From NCBI GenBank assembly GCA_030584005.1, contig CP129486.1, positions 2,105,933 through 2,169,932 of the forward strand: a stretch of 64,000 nt of DNA, given 5' to 3'. This document shows positions 17,871 through 27,362 of this stretch, piece by piece. The position numbers and the translations under genes were made by a program. Every line of letters starts with the position of its first letter. The stretch's first letter is position 1. The notes under the pieces are model-generated. The model had not been told where the DNA came from, did no database searches, and was given only the letters and a program-made list of their open reading frames with translations. The DNA comes from Bdellovibrionota bacterium. Its GTDB lineage: Bacteria > Bdellovibrionota_C > UBA2361 > JAFLCA01.

Positions 17871-17945
17871 TGGCTGGCCGGGTAGGGATCGAACCTACGA
17901 ATGGCGGGTTCAAAGCCCGCTGCCTTACCGCTTGGCTACCGGCCA
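17871..17945 (-). tRNA. tRNA-Gln (anticodon UUG)
   Basis: A 75-nt cloverleaf on the minus strand. Acceptor arms TGGCCGG and CCGGCCA pair perfectly. The anticodon stem GCGGG/CCCGC encloses loop CTTTGAA, giving anticodon TTG. The T arm is GTAGG-TTCGATC-CCTAC. The 3' CCA is encoded (GCCA end). It lies between ispE and prs, a position shared with deltaproteobacterial genomes from memory. Confidence 0.96.
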
Positions 17946-18000
17946 ATTGTTGCCGCGACTGTGCGAAACTTCCAACACTTTAGCGGGTTACACAATAGAG

Positions 18001-18945
18001 TCAACGTGTAGGGTGATTCCACACAATCTGAGTACGCAGGCAGCGGGCGCCCAAGGGTTGCACCGTCGCTTCGAGACGGTTGAATAGCTCCTCGACGCCC
18101 TGATGACGATCGAGCGGGAGGCTAAACAGCGCGCTTCCGCTCCCTGTCATGCCGTTTCGGAGCGCCGCTATCCCATTGGCAGCTCGAAGTATCGCGGACA
18201 GCCGCGGCTCCAGCTCAATCGCCGCTTCGAGCAGGTCGTTCTCTATGCAGGCATCAAAAAACGAAGCTGCCGAAGCACTCGCCCCGGTCAGCCCCACTGC
18301 ATCGAGAGATGCATCAGCGCCCGCCGCAAACTCCTGCCACGGGCCGTAGCGCAACTGTGCGTACACCTGCGCAGTCGACAAACCAAAGGACGGGATGATG
18401 AGCGCGCAGGGCCACCCATTTAGCCACCCGAGCTCGATCGGCTCAACCACTTCTCCCACTCCCCTCACCCAGGCCGGCTTTGACCATAGGAAATAACTCA
18501 CGTCGCTGCCTGCCTTTGCTGCGAGCATCTGTCTCTGTGCTGGCGACAGCTCCCGTTGGAATAGAGCCTCAAGTAGCAGAAGCGCAGTTGCGGCATCTGA
18601 ACTCCCCCCCCCTAATCCTGCCTGGACCGGAATTTGTTTATCGATCTCACACTCCACATGGCGGACCGCACCGATATGAGCGCGAAAAAGATTAGCCATT
18701 TTCAGGACCGAGTTATCGGTGGGCTCTCCACTAGAGGGACCATACGGACCGTGGCATGTGCAGCTGTCCCGATTCTGTGGACTGAACCTTATCCTCACGG
18801 TGTCCCGCAGCCCCAAGGGCACATTCAGCATGCTTAAAAGATGGTAGCCATCGGCGCGACGGCCCCGCACCTTCAGCCGTACGTTCAGCTTCGCCGGCGC
18901 AAACCCAGAAAACCAAGCCGAATCAGATGCGTTGGGGGTGGACAT
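18001..18945 (-). CDS. ispE: 4-diphosphocytidyl-2-C-methyl-D-erythritol kinase
   Basis: 314 residues, GHMP kinase family; it phosphorylates CDP-ME in the MEP pathway. FAPAKLNVRLKVRGRRADGYHLLSML is the substrate-binding start with the catalytic Lys. QAGLGGGSSDAATALLLLE is the ATP-binding GHMP motif. NGMTGSGSALFSL near the C terminus is motif 3. Together with ispH at 9 kb it shows the MEP route. It lies just upstream of tRNA-Gln and prs; no strong ribosome site is seen before the ATG. Confidence 0.95.
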   Translation of the reverse strand: MSTPNASDSAWFSGFAPAKLNVRLKVRGRRADGYHLLSMLNVPLGLRDTVRIRFSPQNRDSCTCHGPYGPSSGEPTDNSVLKMANLFRAHIGAVRHVECEIDKQIPVQAGLGGGSSDAATALLLLEALFQRELSPAQRQMLAAKAGSDVSYFLWSKPAWVRGVGEVVEPIELGWLNGWPCALIIPSFGLSTAQVYAQLRYGPWQEFAAGADASLDAVGLTGASASAASFFDACIENDLLEAAIELEPRLSAILRAANGIAALRNGMTGSGSALFSLPLDRHQGVEELFNRLEATVQPLGARCLRTQIVWNHPTR

Positions 18946-19062
18946 AGGGCAAGTTGTGGGCCAAACGGGTGGCCTCTCGTGAACAAGCAGGATAGTATCC
19001 CCGCAGCAAAAAGGCGAGGGCTCGCTGGATTCCTCTTACTCTGCACAAAAGAAAGGACCCTC

Positions 19063-19893
19063 ATGGGTAAGCACACCGCTCAACAATCAGAAGCTTCCCG
19101 AGCGCTGACTACGGCGCTTAAGGCCGCACATCGCGCCGGAGAGATTATTCTCGCTGCCCTCCGTCAGGGCGACTTCTCCGTTGAGCGCAAGGAAGACAAG
19201 AGTTTCGTCACCACGACAGACACACTTGCCGAGGAAGCTATATTCACTGCTATCACCCACGATTTCCCCGGCGCTCGTTTCCTCTCGGAGGAATCGGAGT
19301 CTGAGTTCTCTGACCCAGCCCTTACCAAAGGGGAGCTATGGGTCATCGACCCCATTGACGGCACAACGAATTTCTCCCGCGGTCAACTTAATGTCGGCGT
19401 CTGCATCGCCTATAGTGTTGATGGCGCGGTCCAGTGTGCGGTCGTCCACGCACCCCTGATTCAGGAGACTTATACTGCGCTGCGCGGGGAACCAGCGCAG
19501 TGTAACGGCCAGGTTATCAGGCCGCGCTTCGATGTGCCTCTCGATCATGCACTTATTGTGACAGGATTCCCCTATGTGAAAGGCAGCTTGCAACGAACCT
19601 TGCGGCGCGCAGAGTCCGTGCTTACCCATTGCTACGACCTGCGCCGGCTCGGCGCGTGCAGCATCGATATCTGCTGGGTAGCCCGGGGTAGACTCGACGG
19701 TTACTACGAAACGGTAAAGCCGTGGGACATCGCCGCTCCGGGATTCATTGCCCGCATGGCGGGATGCACGGTCGGTCCGCTTGGGAAGCGTTACGAACAG
19801 GCACATCTCCCGGAAGAATTATGCGGCGAGGAGGTACTCATCGCCAGCCCTTCGCTGTTTCAACAGCTCCAACAAGTGCTTAGTTCACCGTGA
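19063..19893 (+). CDS. Inositol monophosphatase family protein
   Basis: 276 residues from the ATG at 19063, preceded by GAAAGGA; a longer frame upstream overlaps ispE and is not used. LSEESES (about 75-80) and WVIDPIDGTTNF (about 93-104) are the metal-binding motifs of the IMPase/FBPase superfamily. RRLGACSIDICWVARGRLDGYYE and PWDIAAPGFIARMAG are motif B. It could act on inositol monophosphate, histidinol phosphate or PAP; the sequence does not decide. It is divergent from ispE and convergent with the DksA-type gene. Confidence 0.92.
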   Translation: MGKHTAQQSEASRALTTALKAAHRAGEIILAALRQGDFSVERKEDKSFVTTTDTLAEEAIFTAITHDFPGARFLSEESESEFSDPALTKGELWVIDPIDGTTNFSRGQLNVGVCIAYSVDGAVQCAVVHAPLIQETYTALRGEPAQCNGQVIRPRFDVPLDHALIVTGFPYVKGSLQRTLRRAESVLTHCYDLRRLGACSIDICWVARGRLDGYYETVKPWDIAAPGFIARMAGCTVGPLGKRYEQAHLPEELCGEEVLIASPSLFQQLQQVLSSP

Positions 19894-19972
19894 AATAGGG
19901 TGTGGCGCTACGAAATTGAGGCTGCAGCAAGCACTCAGTGAATCGGATGCTTAAGCGTGCCTCAGGAGTGCG

Positions 19973-20416
19973 TTACTCCGCTTCTTCAGCATCATCGCCA
20001 AAGACTTCGTCTTCCTCACCGACTTCAACCTCACGATTCGAGAATCGGCGTTCGACGTTTTCCTGCTCTTGCTTGCAGTCAATACAGAGCTGAGCAACCG
20101 GACGAGCCATCAAGCGAGGCAGTCCAATTGGCTCTCCACAATTCTCGCAAAGGCCATACTCGCCGTCTTCTATCTTCTTGAGGGCTAAATCGATCTTCTT
20201 GAGCAGGTAGGTTTCCCGCTTGCCGATCTTTTCAAGGCTCTTCTGGCTGATCTCTAGGGATGCAATATCGGCTTCGTCTCCCCCGGCAGTGGTCTCGCCC
20301 AACTCCATCTCGGATGACTCGCTCAGGTTCTCCAAATGGCGAAGAATTTTCCTTTTCTCTTCATCGAGGAGTTCCTTGAACTTATCGAGCTCTTTCTTCT
20401 TTAACTTCGTGCTCAT
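19973..20416 (-). CDS. DksA/TraR-type C4 zinc-finger protein
   Basis: 147 residues. A long coiled coil (about 5-95) carries many Glu/Lys heptads. The zinc finger CENCGEPIGLPRLMARPVAQLCIDC follows. An acidic tail comes after it (EVGEEDEVFGDDAEEAE). DksA inserts its coiled coil into the RNA polymerase secondary channel and works with ppGpp. The usual coil-tip DxxDxA is not obvious here, so regulatory equivalence to E. coli DksA is unproven. Confidence 0.88.
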   Translation of the reverse strand: MSTKLKKKELDKFKELLDEEKRKILRHLENLSESSEMELGETTAGGDEADIASLEISQKSLEKIGKRETYLLKKIDLALKKIEDGEYGLCENCGEPIGLPRLMARPVAQLCIDCKQEQENVERRFSNREVEVGEEDEVFGDDAEEAE

Positions 20417-20590
20417 GTAATCCCTACCTCAGCGAATGGGACACTGATACTTGCTCTAGGCGATCCGGTCAGCGTCCGGGTCCTTACCGCCTGGACGAGC
20501 GGTTCTAGCGTAAAAGGACCGCAGGCACAAGTTAATGTTTGTTCGATCGATGCGGGCGTATTTGTACTGGTAAACCCTACATCATCCCTC

Positions 20591-21763
20591 CTAGAAGCGC
20601 CCTATGGACCGGAACTCATTACGCTCTTCATCAGAGAGGTAGCCCATCCCCAGCCCGCGCGCTGCCAGATCCCGAGCCTGCTCGTGATGACCCAGCTTTT
20701 CTAGAAGCTTAGCGCCATAGAGCAGCGGTTCGGGCAGGCTGGGCATGTACATATGCCAGTGCATACAGAAGAGTGCGGCTCCCTCTGCAGCTCTGCACTC
20801 AACCAATATCTGCAGCAGCTCCATTAATACGAGCGGATTCCCAAAGCAGCCCTCCACGATGACTCGACAATTGCCGGGCGTGAGATACTCTGGAGAGAGC
20901 GTTCGCTGCGAGATTGCACCAAGCAGACTCTGGAACTGCGGTTCACCACTGACGGCCACTATCCTCCCGCTGGACGTGTAGTGCGGGACGACTCCATCCT
21001 CTTGGTAGTAGCGCAGATCGTCCGATTCCAAACGTGAGGGAGGCCAGTGCTCCTGAAACTCTCGCGAGGAATGAACAGGGATTGATCCCGTGGGGCTGTT
21101 TCGAATCGTCATCTGCCCATAATGATACAGCGTGGCCGCGGGATGATACTGTACCATCAGGCCGCGATTTCGGAGTTTGAGGCACAGATCCACATCCTCC
21201 AGCCCAAAATCGGACAATCCTCCTACCGCATTAAAATCGGCTCGCCTTAACGCGACACAAGCACCAAGCACCGCTTGAAATTGGCGGGTCTTTTGCGCCG
21301 CAGGAAAGTCGCGGCGGACCCCTTCGTACAACAGGTAAAAGGAATTGAGTCGGCTGCTATACACATACCCGGCATGATTAATAATTTCGCGCCCTGGGTA
21401 AATGAGCCGTGCCCCTACTATCCCGACCGCGGCATGCTCCAACGGCGCCAGCAGCGCTGAAAGCCAGCCTGGCGTGGTAATCGTGTCATTGTTCAGCAGT
21501 ACCAGCCGATCTCCCCGCGCAATCTCAGCGGCTTGATTATTGGCGGGAGAATAGCCGAGATTCTTATCGCTGTGCTGAACGACAAGCGCGGGCTGTGACG
21601 CCTGGGCCGACCGCAGATACTCAAGGGTGCCATCTGTGGAGCCGTTATCGAATACAATCACCTCCAGATCGTGCCCCGCCGTGGTGCTCCAAACAGACTC
21701 CAGGCACTGCCGCGTATAGTGGAGCTGATTGAAAACCGGAATGATAATTGAGACGAATGACAT
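20591..21763 (-). CDS. Family 2 glycosyltransferase
   Basis: 390 residues from the ATG at 21763, which follows the mutase stop by 2 bp with AAGG in front. The GT-A domain shows VSIIIPVFNQLHYTRQCLES, VIVFDNGSTDGTLEYL, LVLLNNDTITTPGW (metal-binding NDT) and GLEDVDLCLKLRNRG (catalytic base region). The last 100 residues are helical and TPR-like (GAKLLEKLGHHEQARDLAARG). It is probably for a surface polysaccharide or protein glycosylation. Tight coupling to a metabolic mutase gene is unusual and may simply be operon hitch-hiking. Confidence 0.9.
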   Translation of the reverse strand: MSFVSIIIPVFNQLHYTRQCLESVWSTTAGHDLEVIVFDNGSTDGTLEYLRSAQASQPALVVQHSDKNLGYSPANNQAAEIARGDRLVLLNNDTITTPGWLSALLAPLEHAAVGIVGARLIYPGREIINHAGYVYSSRLNSFYLLYEGVRRDFPAAQKTRQFQAVLGACVALRRADFNAVGGLSDFGLEDVDLCLKLRNRGLMVQYHPAATLYHYGQMTIRNSPTGSIPVHSSREFQEHWPPSRLESDDLRYYQEDGVVPHYTSSGRIVAVSGEPQFQSLLGAISQRTLSPEYLTPGNCRVIVEGCFGNPLVLMELLQILVECRAAEGAALFCMHWHMYMPSLPEPLLYGAKLLEKLGHHEQARDLAARGLGMGYLSDEERNEFRSIGRF

Positions 21764-21765
21764 CC

Positions 21766-23361
21766 TTAGGATCCTTGCCGGTATTCTCCCAGGACCCCCC
21801 GTAGCACATCGGATATCTCTCCGTTGGTGAGCCCAATCCGTACACACTCTACCGTCAATGCCATCAGATTCTCATCTCCACGCGCACCGACTGCCAAACG
21901 CTCTTGCATTGCCGCCACTCGTGCCGCGTCGCGGCGTTTCCGAAAGGCCTGAATACGGGTACGCTGCTCGATCTCGATTGCCGGGTCTATAGTTTGCAGC
22001 GGCACCTTGCCGTGATCCCCCTGTATGAACTCGTTTACCCCCACTATTACCTGGGACTTCTGCTCGACACGCTGTTGATATCGATAGGCAGACTGCTCGA
22101 CCATGGCCTGCGGGATGCCCAGCTCGATTGCGCGTACCATGCCGCCTGCTTGGTCGATGCGTTGCAGCACCCTCTCGGCCTCGCTCTCAAGTCGGTCAGT
22201 CCATGCTTCCACAACAAATGACCCACCCAAGGGGTCCACCGTCTGGGCGATGCCCGATTCGTGGGCGATAATCTGCTGGGTCCTCAGAGCGAGCAGCACG
22301 CTTTCCTCGGTAGGCAAGCAGAGAGCCTCATCGAAGGAATTCGTGTGTAACGATTGGGTTCCGCCGCATACGGCCGCCATTGCTTGAATCGTCGTACGCA
22401 CTACATTATTGAGGGGCTGCTGCGCCGTCAAAGAGCTCCCCGCGGTCTGGGTGTGGAACCGCAGCATCATTGATCTTGGATTGGTGGCCCCGAAGCGTTC
22501 GCGCATGATGCGAGCCCACAGCCGCCGTGCTGCCCGAAATTTCGCAACCTCCTCCAGAAAATCATTGTGACAATTGAAAAAGAAGCCGAGTCGAGGTGCA
22601 AACTCGTCGATCGCCAGTCCGGCTTTGAGAGCAGCATCAACATACTGTATGCCATCGGCTAGCGTGAGGGCGATCTCCTCTACCGCAGTGCTTCCCGCCT
22701 CTCTAATGTGGTAGCCCGATACATTAATTGTATTCCACTTGGGAACATGCTGCGCACAGAAGGCAAAGATATCGGTGACAATCCTCAGTGCGGCACGCGG
22801 GGGGTAGATATAGGTGCCACGAGCGATATACTCCTTGAGCACATCGTTTTGGATAGTGCCTTGAAGCGTGCTCCACTCGATGCCCCTCCTCTCCGCAACC
22901 ACCAGATACTGTGCCAGGAGGATAGCGGCAGTGGCATTGATAGTCATCGACACCGATACCTCGTGCAGAGGAATGTCGGCGAACAACATCTCCATGTCAT
23001 CAGCGGTCGCAATTGAGACCCCGACTCTCCCTACCTCACCAGCAACCAACGGGTGGTCAGGATCTCGTCCCATTTGGGTCGGCAGGTCAAAGGCCACACT
23101 GAGTCCGGAGGTGCCCTGGCGCAGCAGGAACTTGTAGCGCTCATTCGCTTCGCGCGCAGAACCGAATCCGGCATACTGGCGCATAGTCCACGGTTTACCG
23201 CGATACATGTCCCGGTGGATCCCCCGGGTAAAGGGGAAATGCCCGGGCTGACCGAGCTTCTGCTGGTATGCGGGGTCGAGGTCGGCTGGACCGTACACCT
23301 CCTTGACCTCGAGTTCTGATGGGGTCTGATACTTTCTACTCATAGCGCTGCCATACCACAT
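21766..23361 (-). CDS. Methylmalonyl-CoA mutase, catalytic (large-chain) domain
   Basis: 531 residues, containing the substrate-binding TIM barrel and no C-terminal B12 domain. It needs a separate cobalamin subunit, which is not in the window. [50 protein letters not shown] and [16 protein letters not shown] are family landmarks. The Tyr in RQYAGF and the Arg in ARGTYIYPP are those that select methylmalonyl-CoA over isobutyryl-CoA in characterised enzymes. The start is uncertain: ATG 23361 has AGGGA upstream, while 23343 and a TTG at 23394 are alternatives. It is divergent from the carboxylase genes, consistent with propionyl-CoA to succinyl-CoA conversion. Confidence 0.92.
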   Translation of the reverse strand: MWYGSAMSRKYQTPSELEVKEVYGPADLDPAYQQKLGQPGHFPFTRGIHRDMYRGKPWTMRQYAGFGSAREANERYKFLLRQGTSGLSVAFDLPTQMGRDPDHPLVAGEVGRVGVSIATADDMEMLFADIPLHEVSVSMTINATAAILLAQYLVVAERRGIEWSTLQGTIQNDVLKEYIARGTYIYPPRAALRIVTDIFAFCAQHVPKWNTINVSGYHIREAGSTAVEEIALTLADGIQYVDAALKAGLAIDEFAPRLGFFFNCHNDFLEEVAKFRAARRLWARIMRERFGATNPRSMMLRFHTQTAGSSLTAQQPLNNVVRTTIQAMAAVCGGTQSLHTNSFDEALCLPTEESVLLALRTQQIIAHESGIAQTVDPLGGSFVVEAWTDRLESEAERVLQRIDQAGGMVRAIELGIPQAMVEQSAYRYQQRVEQKSQVIVGVNEFIQGDHGKVPLQTIDPAIEIEQRTRIQAFRKRRDAARVAAMQERLAVGARGDENLMALTVECVRIGLTNGEISDVLRGVLGEYRQGS

Positions 23362-23430
23362 ATCAAACGTTCCCTCACTCCAGAATTCGTGCAAGTATTC
23401 CGGACGAATTCGACGGTAGTGAGGATCGCC

Positions 23431-24975
23431 ATGACATCAGCGCTCGATTCCCTCAAGGAGAAGAACCTGCAGGCTCTTGCCGGAGGCGGGCCGGAACGCA
23501 TCGCCCGGCAGCACGAGAGCGGGAAGCTCACCGCACGTGAACGTATTGAGGGCCTGCTTGACCCGGGGACATTCCTCGAACTCGACCGCTTCGTCACCTC
23601 CCGCACAGAACATTTTGGGATGCGCGATAAAAAGGTCCTAGGGGACGGCGTAGTGACCGGCTCAGGACAGATCGACGGGAGGAATGTCTTCGTTTTTGCC
23701 CAAGACTTTACAGTGTTTGGCGGATCGCTCGCTGAAGCGCATGCTAATAAAATTGTAAAAGTAATGGACCTGGCTCTCCAGTCGGGCACGCCGATTATCG
23801 GACTGAACGATTCAGGCGGTGCGCGCATTCAGGAAGGTGTGCAAAGCCTCGGCGGCTACGCCGAAATATTCTGGCGCAATGTGCAAGCCTCGGGGGTCGT
23901 CCCTCAGATCTCCTTGATAATGGGGCCCTGTGCGGGCGGTGCGGTTTACTCACCGGCAATCACCGACTTTGTCATAATGGTGGACGGCAAGAGCCACATG
24001 TTCATAACGGGCCCGGAGGTGATTAAGGCTGTTACCAAGGAAGACGTGTCTAAGGAAGTGCTCGGCGGAGCGGTAACGCACGCGTCAACAAGTGGTGTTG
24101 CGCACCTGGTGAGCCAGAGCGATGCCGAAGCCCTCTCGCTGTGCCGAAGACTGCTCAGTTACCTGCCTCTCAACAACCTTGCCGAACCACCAATAGTGTC
24201 TACCTTCGATCTGCCCACGCGAAGCGAGGAGCGACTAAGGACGCTGGTGCCTGAGCAACCAAATCAGCCTTACGATATTCGAGAGCTCATACTTGCCGTC
24301 ATAGATGACGCCCAGTTCATGGAGATCCATCCCCTATATGCCCAGAACATCATTGTGGGCTTCGCTCGATTGGCGGGCCAAAGCGTGGGGGTCGTCGCCA
24401 ACCAGCCAAAAGTGCTGGCGGGGTGTCTGGATATCAACGCCAGCGTCAAGGCTGCCCGCTTCGTGCGCTTCTGTGACGCATTCAATATTCCATTGGTGAC
24501 CTTCGTTGACGTTCCGGGATTTCTCCCCGGGACGGACCAAGAGCATGGCGGGATTATCCGACACGGAGCAAAGCTCTTGTACGCATACGCCGAGGCCTCG
24601 GTGCCGAAAGTTACGGTCATTACCCGCAAAGCATATGGTGGAGCCTACGATGTGATGAGCTCCAAACATATCCGTGGTGATATGAACTTCGCCTTCCCCA
24701 CTGCGGAGATAGCGGTCATGGGACCGGAGGGCGCGGTAAACATTATATTCCGCAAGGAGCTTGAAGAGGCCAAGAATCCTGTGGAGCTGCGACAGTCCTT
24801 GATTGCCGAGTATCGCGGCACCTTTTCGAATCCATGGCATGCTGCCGGCCTTGGCTACATTGACGCAGTCATTGATCCGGCGGAAACTAGACCTCACCTC
24901 ATACGAGCGTTGTCACTCCTAAGGTCGAAGCGACAGCAAACTCCGCGGCGAAAGCACGGCAATATCCCCTTGTAG
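23431..24975 (+). CDS. Acyl-CoA carboxylase, carboxyltransferase beta subunit (propionyl-CoA carboxylase type)
   Basis: 514 residues from the ATG at 23431 with GTGAGG upstream. The two crotonase-like halves are clear. [19 protein letters not shown] and [17 protein letters not shown] form the N-terminal acyl-CoA site. [21 protein letters not shown] and [15 protein letters not shown] form the C-terminal carboxybiotin site. It transfers CO2 from carboxybiotin to propionyl- or acetyl-CoA. The adjacent mutase argues for propionyl-CoA. The biotin carboxylase subunit is missing from the window. About 70 bp of shared divergent promoter space separates it from the mutase. Confidence 0.93.
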   Translation: MTSALDSLKEKNLQALAGGGPERIARQHESGKLTARERIEGLLDPGTFLELDRFVTSRTEHFGMRDKKVLGDGVVTGSGQIDGRNVFVFAQDFTVFGGSLAEAHANKIVKVMDLALQSGTPIIGLNDSGGARIQEGVQSLGGYAEIFWRNVQASGVVPQISLIMGPCAGGAVYSPAITDFVIMVDGKSHMFITGPEVIKAVTKEDVSKEVLGGAVTHASTSGVAHLVSQSDAEALSLCRRLLSYLPLNNLAEPPIVSTFDLPTRSEERLRTLVPEQPNQPYDIRELILAVIDDAQFMEIHPLYAQNIIVGFARLAGQSVGVVANQPKVLAGCLDINASVKAARFVRFCDAFNIPLVTFVDVPGFLPGTDQEHGGIIRHGAKLLYAYAEASVPKVTVITRKAYGGAYDVMSSKHIRGDMNFAFPTAEIAVMGPEGAVNIIFRKELEEAKNPVELRQSLIAEYRGTFSNPWHAAGLGYIDAVIDPAETRPHLIRALSLLRSKRQQTPRRKHGNIPL

Positions 24976-24984
24976 CAGGTGTCG

Positions 24985-25239
24985 ATGATGTCAGAACAGT
25001 CTTCCCCCACAGTTGGATCTGCCGAACCCCACCCATCCGACTACTCGGTCGAGATCCCCTTTCGAGTTGCCTATGACCTTGGGCCCTCAACAGTCTCTGT
25101 CCCCCCGGAGCATGTGGCGGTGATTGGAGCGGCACTGCAGTTACTCTTTCCTGATCGAGGCACGGCTGACCAGTGGCAGATCTTGGGACGAGCCGAGCAA
25201 ATGCAACGCCTACTTTCTTTCGGTGGTGTACAACGGTGA
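24985..25239 (+). CDS. Small protein between carboxyltransferase and biotin carrier genes
   Basis: 84 residues starting MMSEQSSPTVG, 9 bp after the carboxyltransferase stop (CAGG upstream). Its end overlaps the GTG of the biotin carrier in the string GTGA. The centre VSVPPEHVAVIGAALQLLFPD and the end WQILGRAEQMQRLLSF look like a small helical domain. No metal or catalytic motif is visible. By position it could be an accessory subunit like the epsilon subunit of actinobacterial acyl-CoA carboxylases, but similarity is not demonstrated. The coupled translation suggests a subunit made in fixed ratio. Confidence 0.65.
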   Translation: MMSEQSSPTVGSAEPHPSDYSVEIPFRVAYDLGPSTVSVPPEHVAVIGAALQLLFPDRGTADQWQILGRAEQMQRLLSFGGVQR

Positions 25240-25661
25240 GCACATTTCGAATCTCTGTTAATGGCATTGAGTACGCAGTGCAGGTGAGTTCACAGGCGGG
25301 TAACAGCTTCCGTTTACAGATTGGCGACCAGGGCTATGATGTGCGGGTGCAGCGTGACGTTTCCCCTCAGCTGACCTCCCCGCTGACTGTAACGCCAGTG
25401 GCCCCCGTACTTCCTCGGCCTGCTTCTACGCCCACTACTCAGCCCGGCGAGATCGTTGCTCCGATGCCTGGAATCGTCGTGAGTGTGGAGGTACAACCAG
25501 GCCAGCAGGTGCGTCTTGGCCAAACATTGGTGATAATCGAGGCCATGAAGATGGAGAACCCCATCGTTGCACCCTCCGACGGCGTAGTGCGCGAGATCCT
25601 GGTAACTCCAAAATCCGAAGTACCCCAAGGGCAGCGTCTTTTACTGCTACAGCCAGCCTGA
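25236..25661 (+). CDS. Biotin carboxyl carrier protein
   Basis: 141 residues from a GTG at 25236 that overlaps the previous stop; the ATG at 25173 would force a 67-bp overlap and a non-homologous leader. A beta-rich N-terminal domain (STFRISVNGIEYAVQV) and a Pro/Thr linker lead to the biotinyl domain. It has APMPGIVVSVEVQPGQQV and the biotinylation site EAMKMENPI (Lys in MKM). It carries carboxybiotin between biotin carboxylase and the carboxyltransferase encoded two genes upstream. Confidence 0.92.
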   Translation: MSTFRISVNGIEYAVQVSSQAGNSFRLQIGDQGYDVRVQRDVSPQLTSPLTVTPVAPVLPRPASTPTTQPGEIVAPMPGIVVSVEVQPGQQVRLGQTLVIIEAMKMENPIVAPSDGVVREILVTPKSEVPQGQRLLLLQPA

Positions 25662-25670
25662 CTCTATTGG

Positions 25671-25845
25671 CCGCGCTAGAAGTCATTTCTTAAATGGCCA
25701 TCCATGGCCATTTAAAAATCGCTGCAAGCTCGGCGCGCGGCCCGAAACGCCCACGCTTCCGGCGTGTGCCGCGCCATCCCTGGTACGGCTAGAAGCTATT
25801 TAAGAAATAGCTTCTAGGGATGCGCTGAACGTATTCAGCGTATCG
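25671..25845. repeat. Modular palindromic repeat, copy 1
   Basis: It lies between the convergent carrier and DUF3187 genes. Module A: TTAAATGGCCA / TGGCCATTTAA arms around 25691-25714 with a TCCA loop, flanked by CTAGAAGTCATTTC and a GCTCGGCGCG tail. Module B: CTAGAAGCTATTT (25789-25801), loop AAG, AAATAGCTTCTAG (25805-25817), a perfect 13-bp stem. Module C: CGCTGAA (25823-25829), loop CGTA, TTCAGCG (25834-25840). A is in the opposite orientation to its copy at 39.5 kb. The stems could also terminate the two convergent transcripts. Confidence 0.85.
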
Positions 25846-25877
25846 CCCGTACGTGCACCAATCCACGATGTGGGGGC

Positions 25878-26846
25878 TCAGCTCCTCGGCTGAAAGGACC
25901 ATCCCAGGGTAAAAGCAACATCAGGGCTGCCCTCCTGGGGCCATGGATTCTCACGCACCAGGAACTCAAAGACACCGCCAGCACCAGGTAGCTTTGCACC
26001 AACGTCTAATGTGCCGAAACTCTCAGGATGATCCTGCACATTACTGATCTTGGAGCTGCCGACCCAGAAGGCGACGCTCAACCGAAGCTTACGCAGCACG
26101 GGATATTCGAGCGCTGCATATCCCTCGACAAAGAGCGGCTTGTACTCCACTCCGTACAAGTCACGATCGCCAATTGCGCCGACGGCAAGCCCAGCATAAC
26201 CAGTCAGATCGCTCCAGTTCCGCCAGATACTCGCTCCAAGCAGTCCGTCAATTCCTGTATGGGTCTGTGAGGATGTCTGTCCAGGGATGCTCACTTCTCC
26301 ATGCAGAGTCGCACCGCCATTGTCCCCTTGCCAAAGTGCATGCTGAACACCGAAGCGAGGATTTCCAAGCACGCTTCCCTGATCCGCGAAGTCGAACTCG
26401 CTGCCATCATCAAGATAACCTGATACGTCATACTCATTGTCTCCGACCCGATCTCTTCTGCCTCGCGGCATTCCGAAGGCCTGGTGCCAGCCATCAATGA
26501 GCGGGTCGAGCACCCCTCCCCCGCGCCAACGCAGGGGAAGCTCTATTTCCATATCCGTATCCTGGCCGATCCCCCATGCAGCGCTCACCGCAAAGCTGCG
26601 CGACTCGGTGTCAACCCGATACTGGTCCCGGATGATCGAGGTATTGGCGAGCGAGCCGCTGATTCTGATCTGAAGCTCACTGCTGGCGAGCAGCTTGCCG
26701 GAACGCGGAGGAAATGAGAGGTGCCCGCCGTCCAAGGCATACAGTGAATCCGCCCGCACGGGTCCCTGGGGCCGCTCGGCAAACTCTCCCTGCGCCGGTG
26801 CGGGGGCCAGCAAGATCAAAACTGCGAATAGAATTCTTGCCCTCAT
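25878..26846 (-). CDS. DUF3187-family outer-membrane beta-barrel-like protein
   Basis: 322 residues with a signal peptide (ILFAVLILLAPAPAQG) and a long run of alternating strands. LIDGWHQAFGMPRGRRDRVGDNEYDV matches, from memory, the characteristic FH..FG.P.GGRD.....N block of DUF3187 proteins. The protein ends in VAFTLGWSFQPRS, an aromatic C-terminal strand suited to outer-membrane insertion. The family has no assigned function. Its ATG overlaps the stop of the DUF192 gene in ATGA, so the two are translationally coupled. Confidence 0.75.
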   Translation of the reverse strand: MRARILFAVLILLAPAPAQGEFAERPQGPVRADSLYALDGGHLSFPPRSGKLLASSELQIRISGSLANTSIIRDQYRVDTESRSFAVSAAWGIGQDTDMEIELPLRWRGGGVLDPLIDGWHQAFGMPRGRRDRVGDNEYDVSGYLDDGSEFDFADQGSVLGNPRFGVQHALWQGDNGGATLHGEVSIPGQTSSQTHTGIDGLLGASIWRNWSDLTGYAGLAVGAIGDRDLYGVEYKPLFVEGYAALEYPVLRKLRLSVAFWVGSSKISNVQDHPESFGTLDVGAKLPGAGGVFEFLVRENPWPQEGSPDVAFTLGWSFQPRS

Positions 26847-27358
26847 TGAGCTGCGGGCAGCGGCTTTTCTGCCACAAGTTGAGAACCTTCAATGATGCCC
26901 GATTTCTTGGCCTCTCCGGCCAATAGTTCAACCACATATTTACTTGGCTGCGGCACCATTCTCATCTTCTCATTCAGAATCGGGACATCATGCAGCACAC
27001 CAACTACCTTGCGGGTTGAGTCGATAAACAGCATATCCAATGCAATGTATGTATTTTTCATGTAGAAGCGCTGCACCGTCTCGGAGGGCATTACAAAGAG
27101 CATCCCTTGATGCGGCTCCAGCTCGCCGGGTTTGCGAAACATCAGCCCCTTAGCCCGTTCGCCCGCGGTCACCGCAAGCTGCAACCTAAACTTCCCGCTC
27201 TTAGAGCCATCGGGGTTCACGAAATGGACGTCGATGGTCTCGCCCTCGGAGAGCCGCGCTTCGAGCGCCATCAGCCCCCATGCCGCGAGACAAACGAGTA
27301 CTACAAAAACCAGTATTTGCCGTCGTGTGGATTTGCGTCTTCGCTCATTACTGCCCAT
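26843..27358 (-). CDS. DUF192 protein with N-terminal membrane anchor
   Basis: 171 residues. A basic N terminus and one hydrophobic helix (ILVFVVLVCLAAWGLMA) precede the DUF192 domain: LAVTAGERAKGLMFRKPGELEPHQGMLFVMP, FYMKNTYIALDMLFID, and VVELLAGEAKKSGIIEGSQL at the end. The domain is a small beta barrel of unknown role and is probably periplasmic here. It lies 4 bp upstream of the DUF3187 overlap and just downstream of etfA, so it may be the tail of the etf operon. Confidence 0.88.
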   Translation of the reverse strand: MGSNERRRKSTRRQILVFVVLVCLAAWGLMALEARLSEGETIDVHFVNPDGSKSGKFRLQLAVTAGERAKGLMFRKPGELEPHQGMLFVMPSETVQRFYMKNTYIALDMLFIDSTRKVVGVLHDVPILNEKMRMVPQPSKYVVELLAGEAKKSGIIEGSQLVAEKPLPAAQ

Positions 27359-27362
27359 ACGG

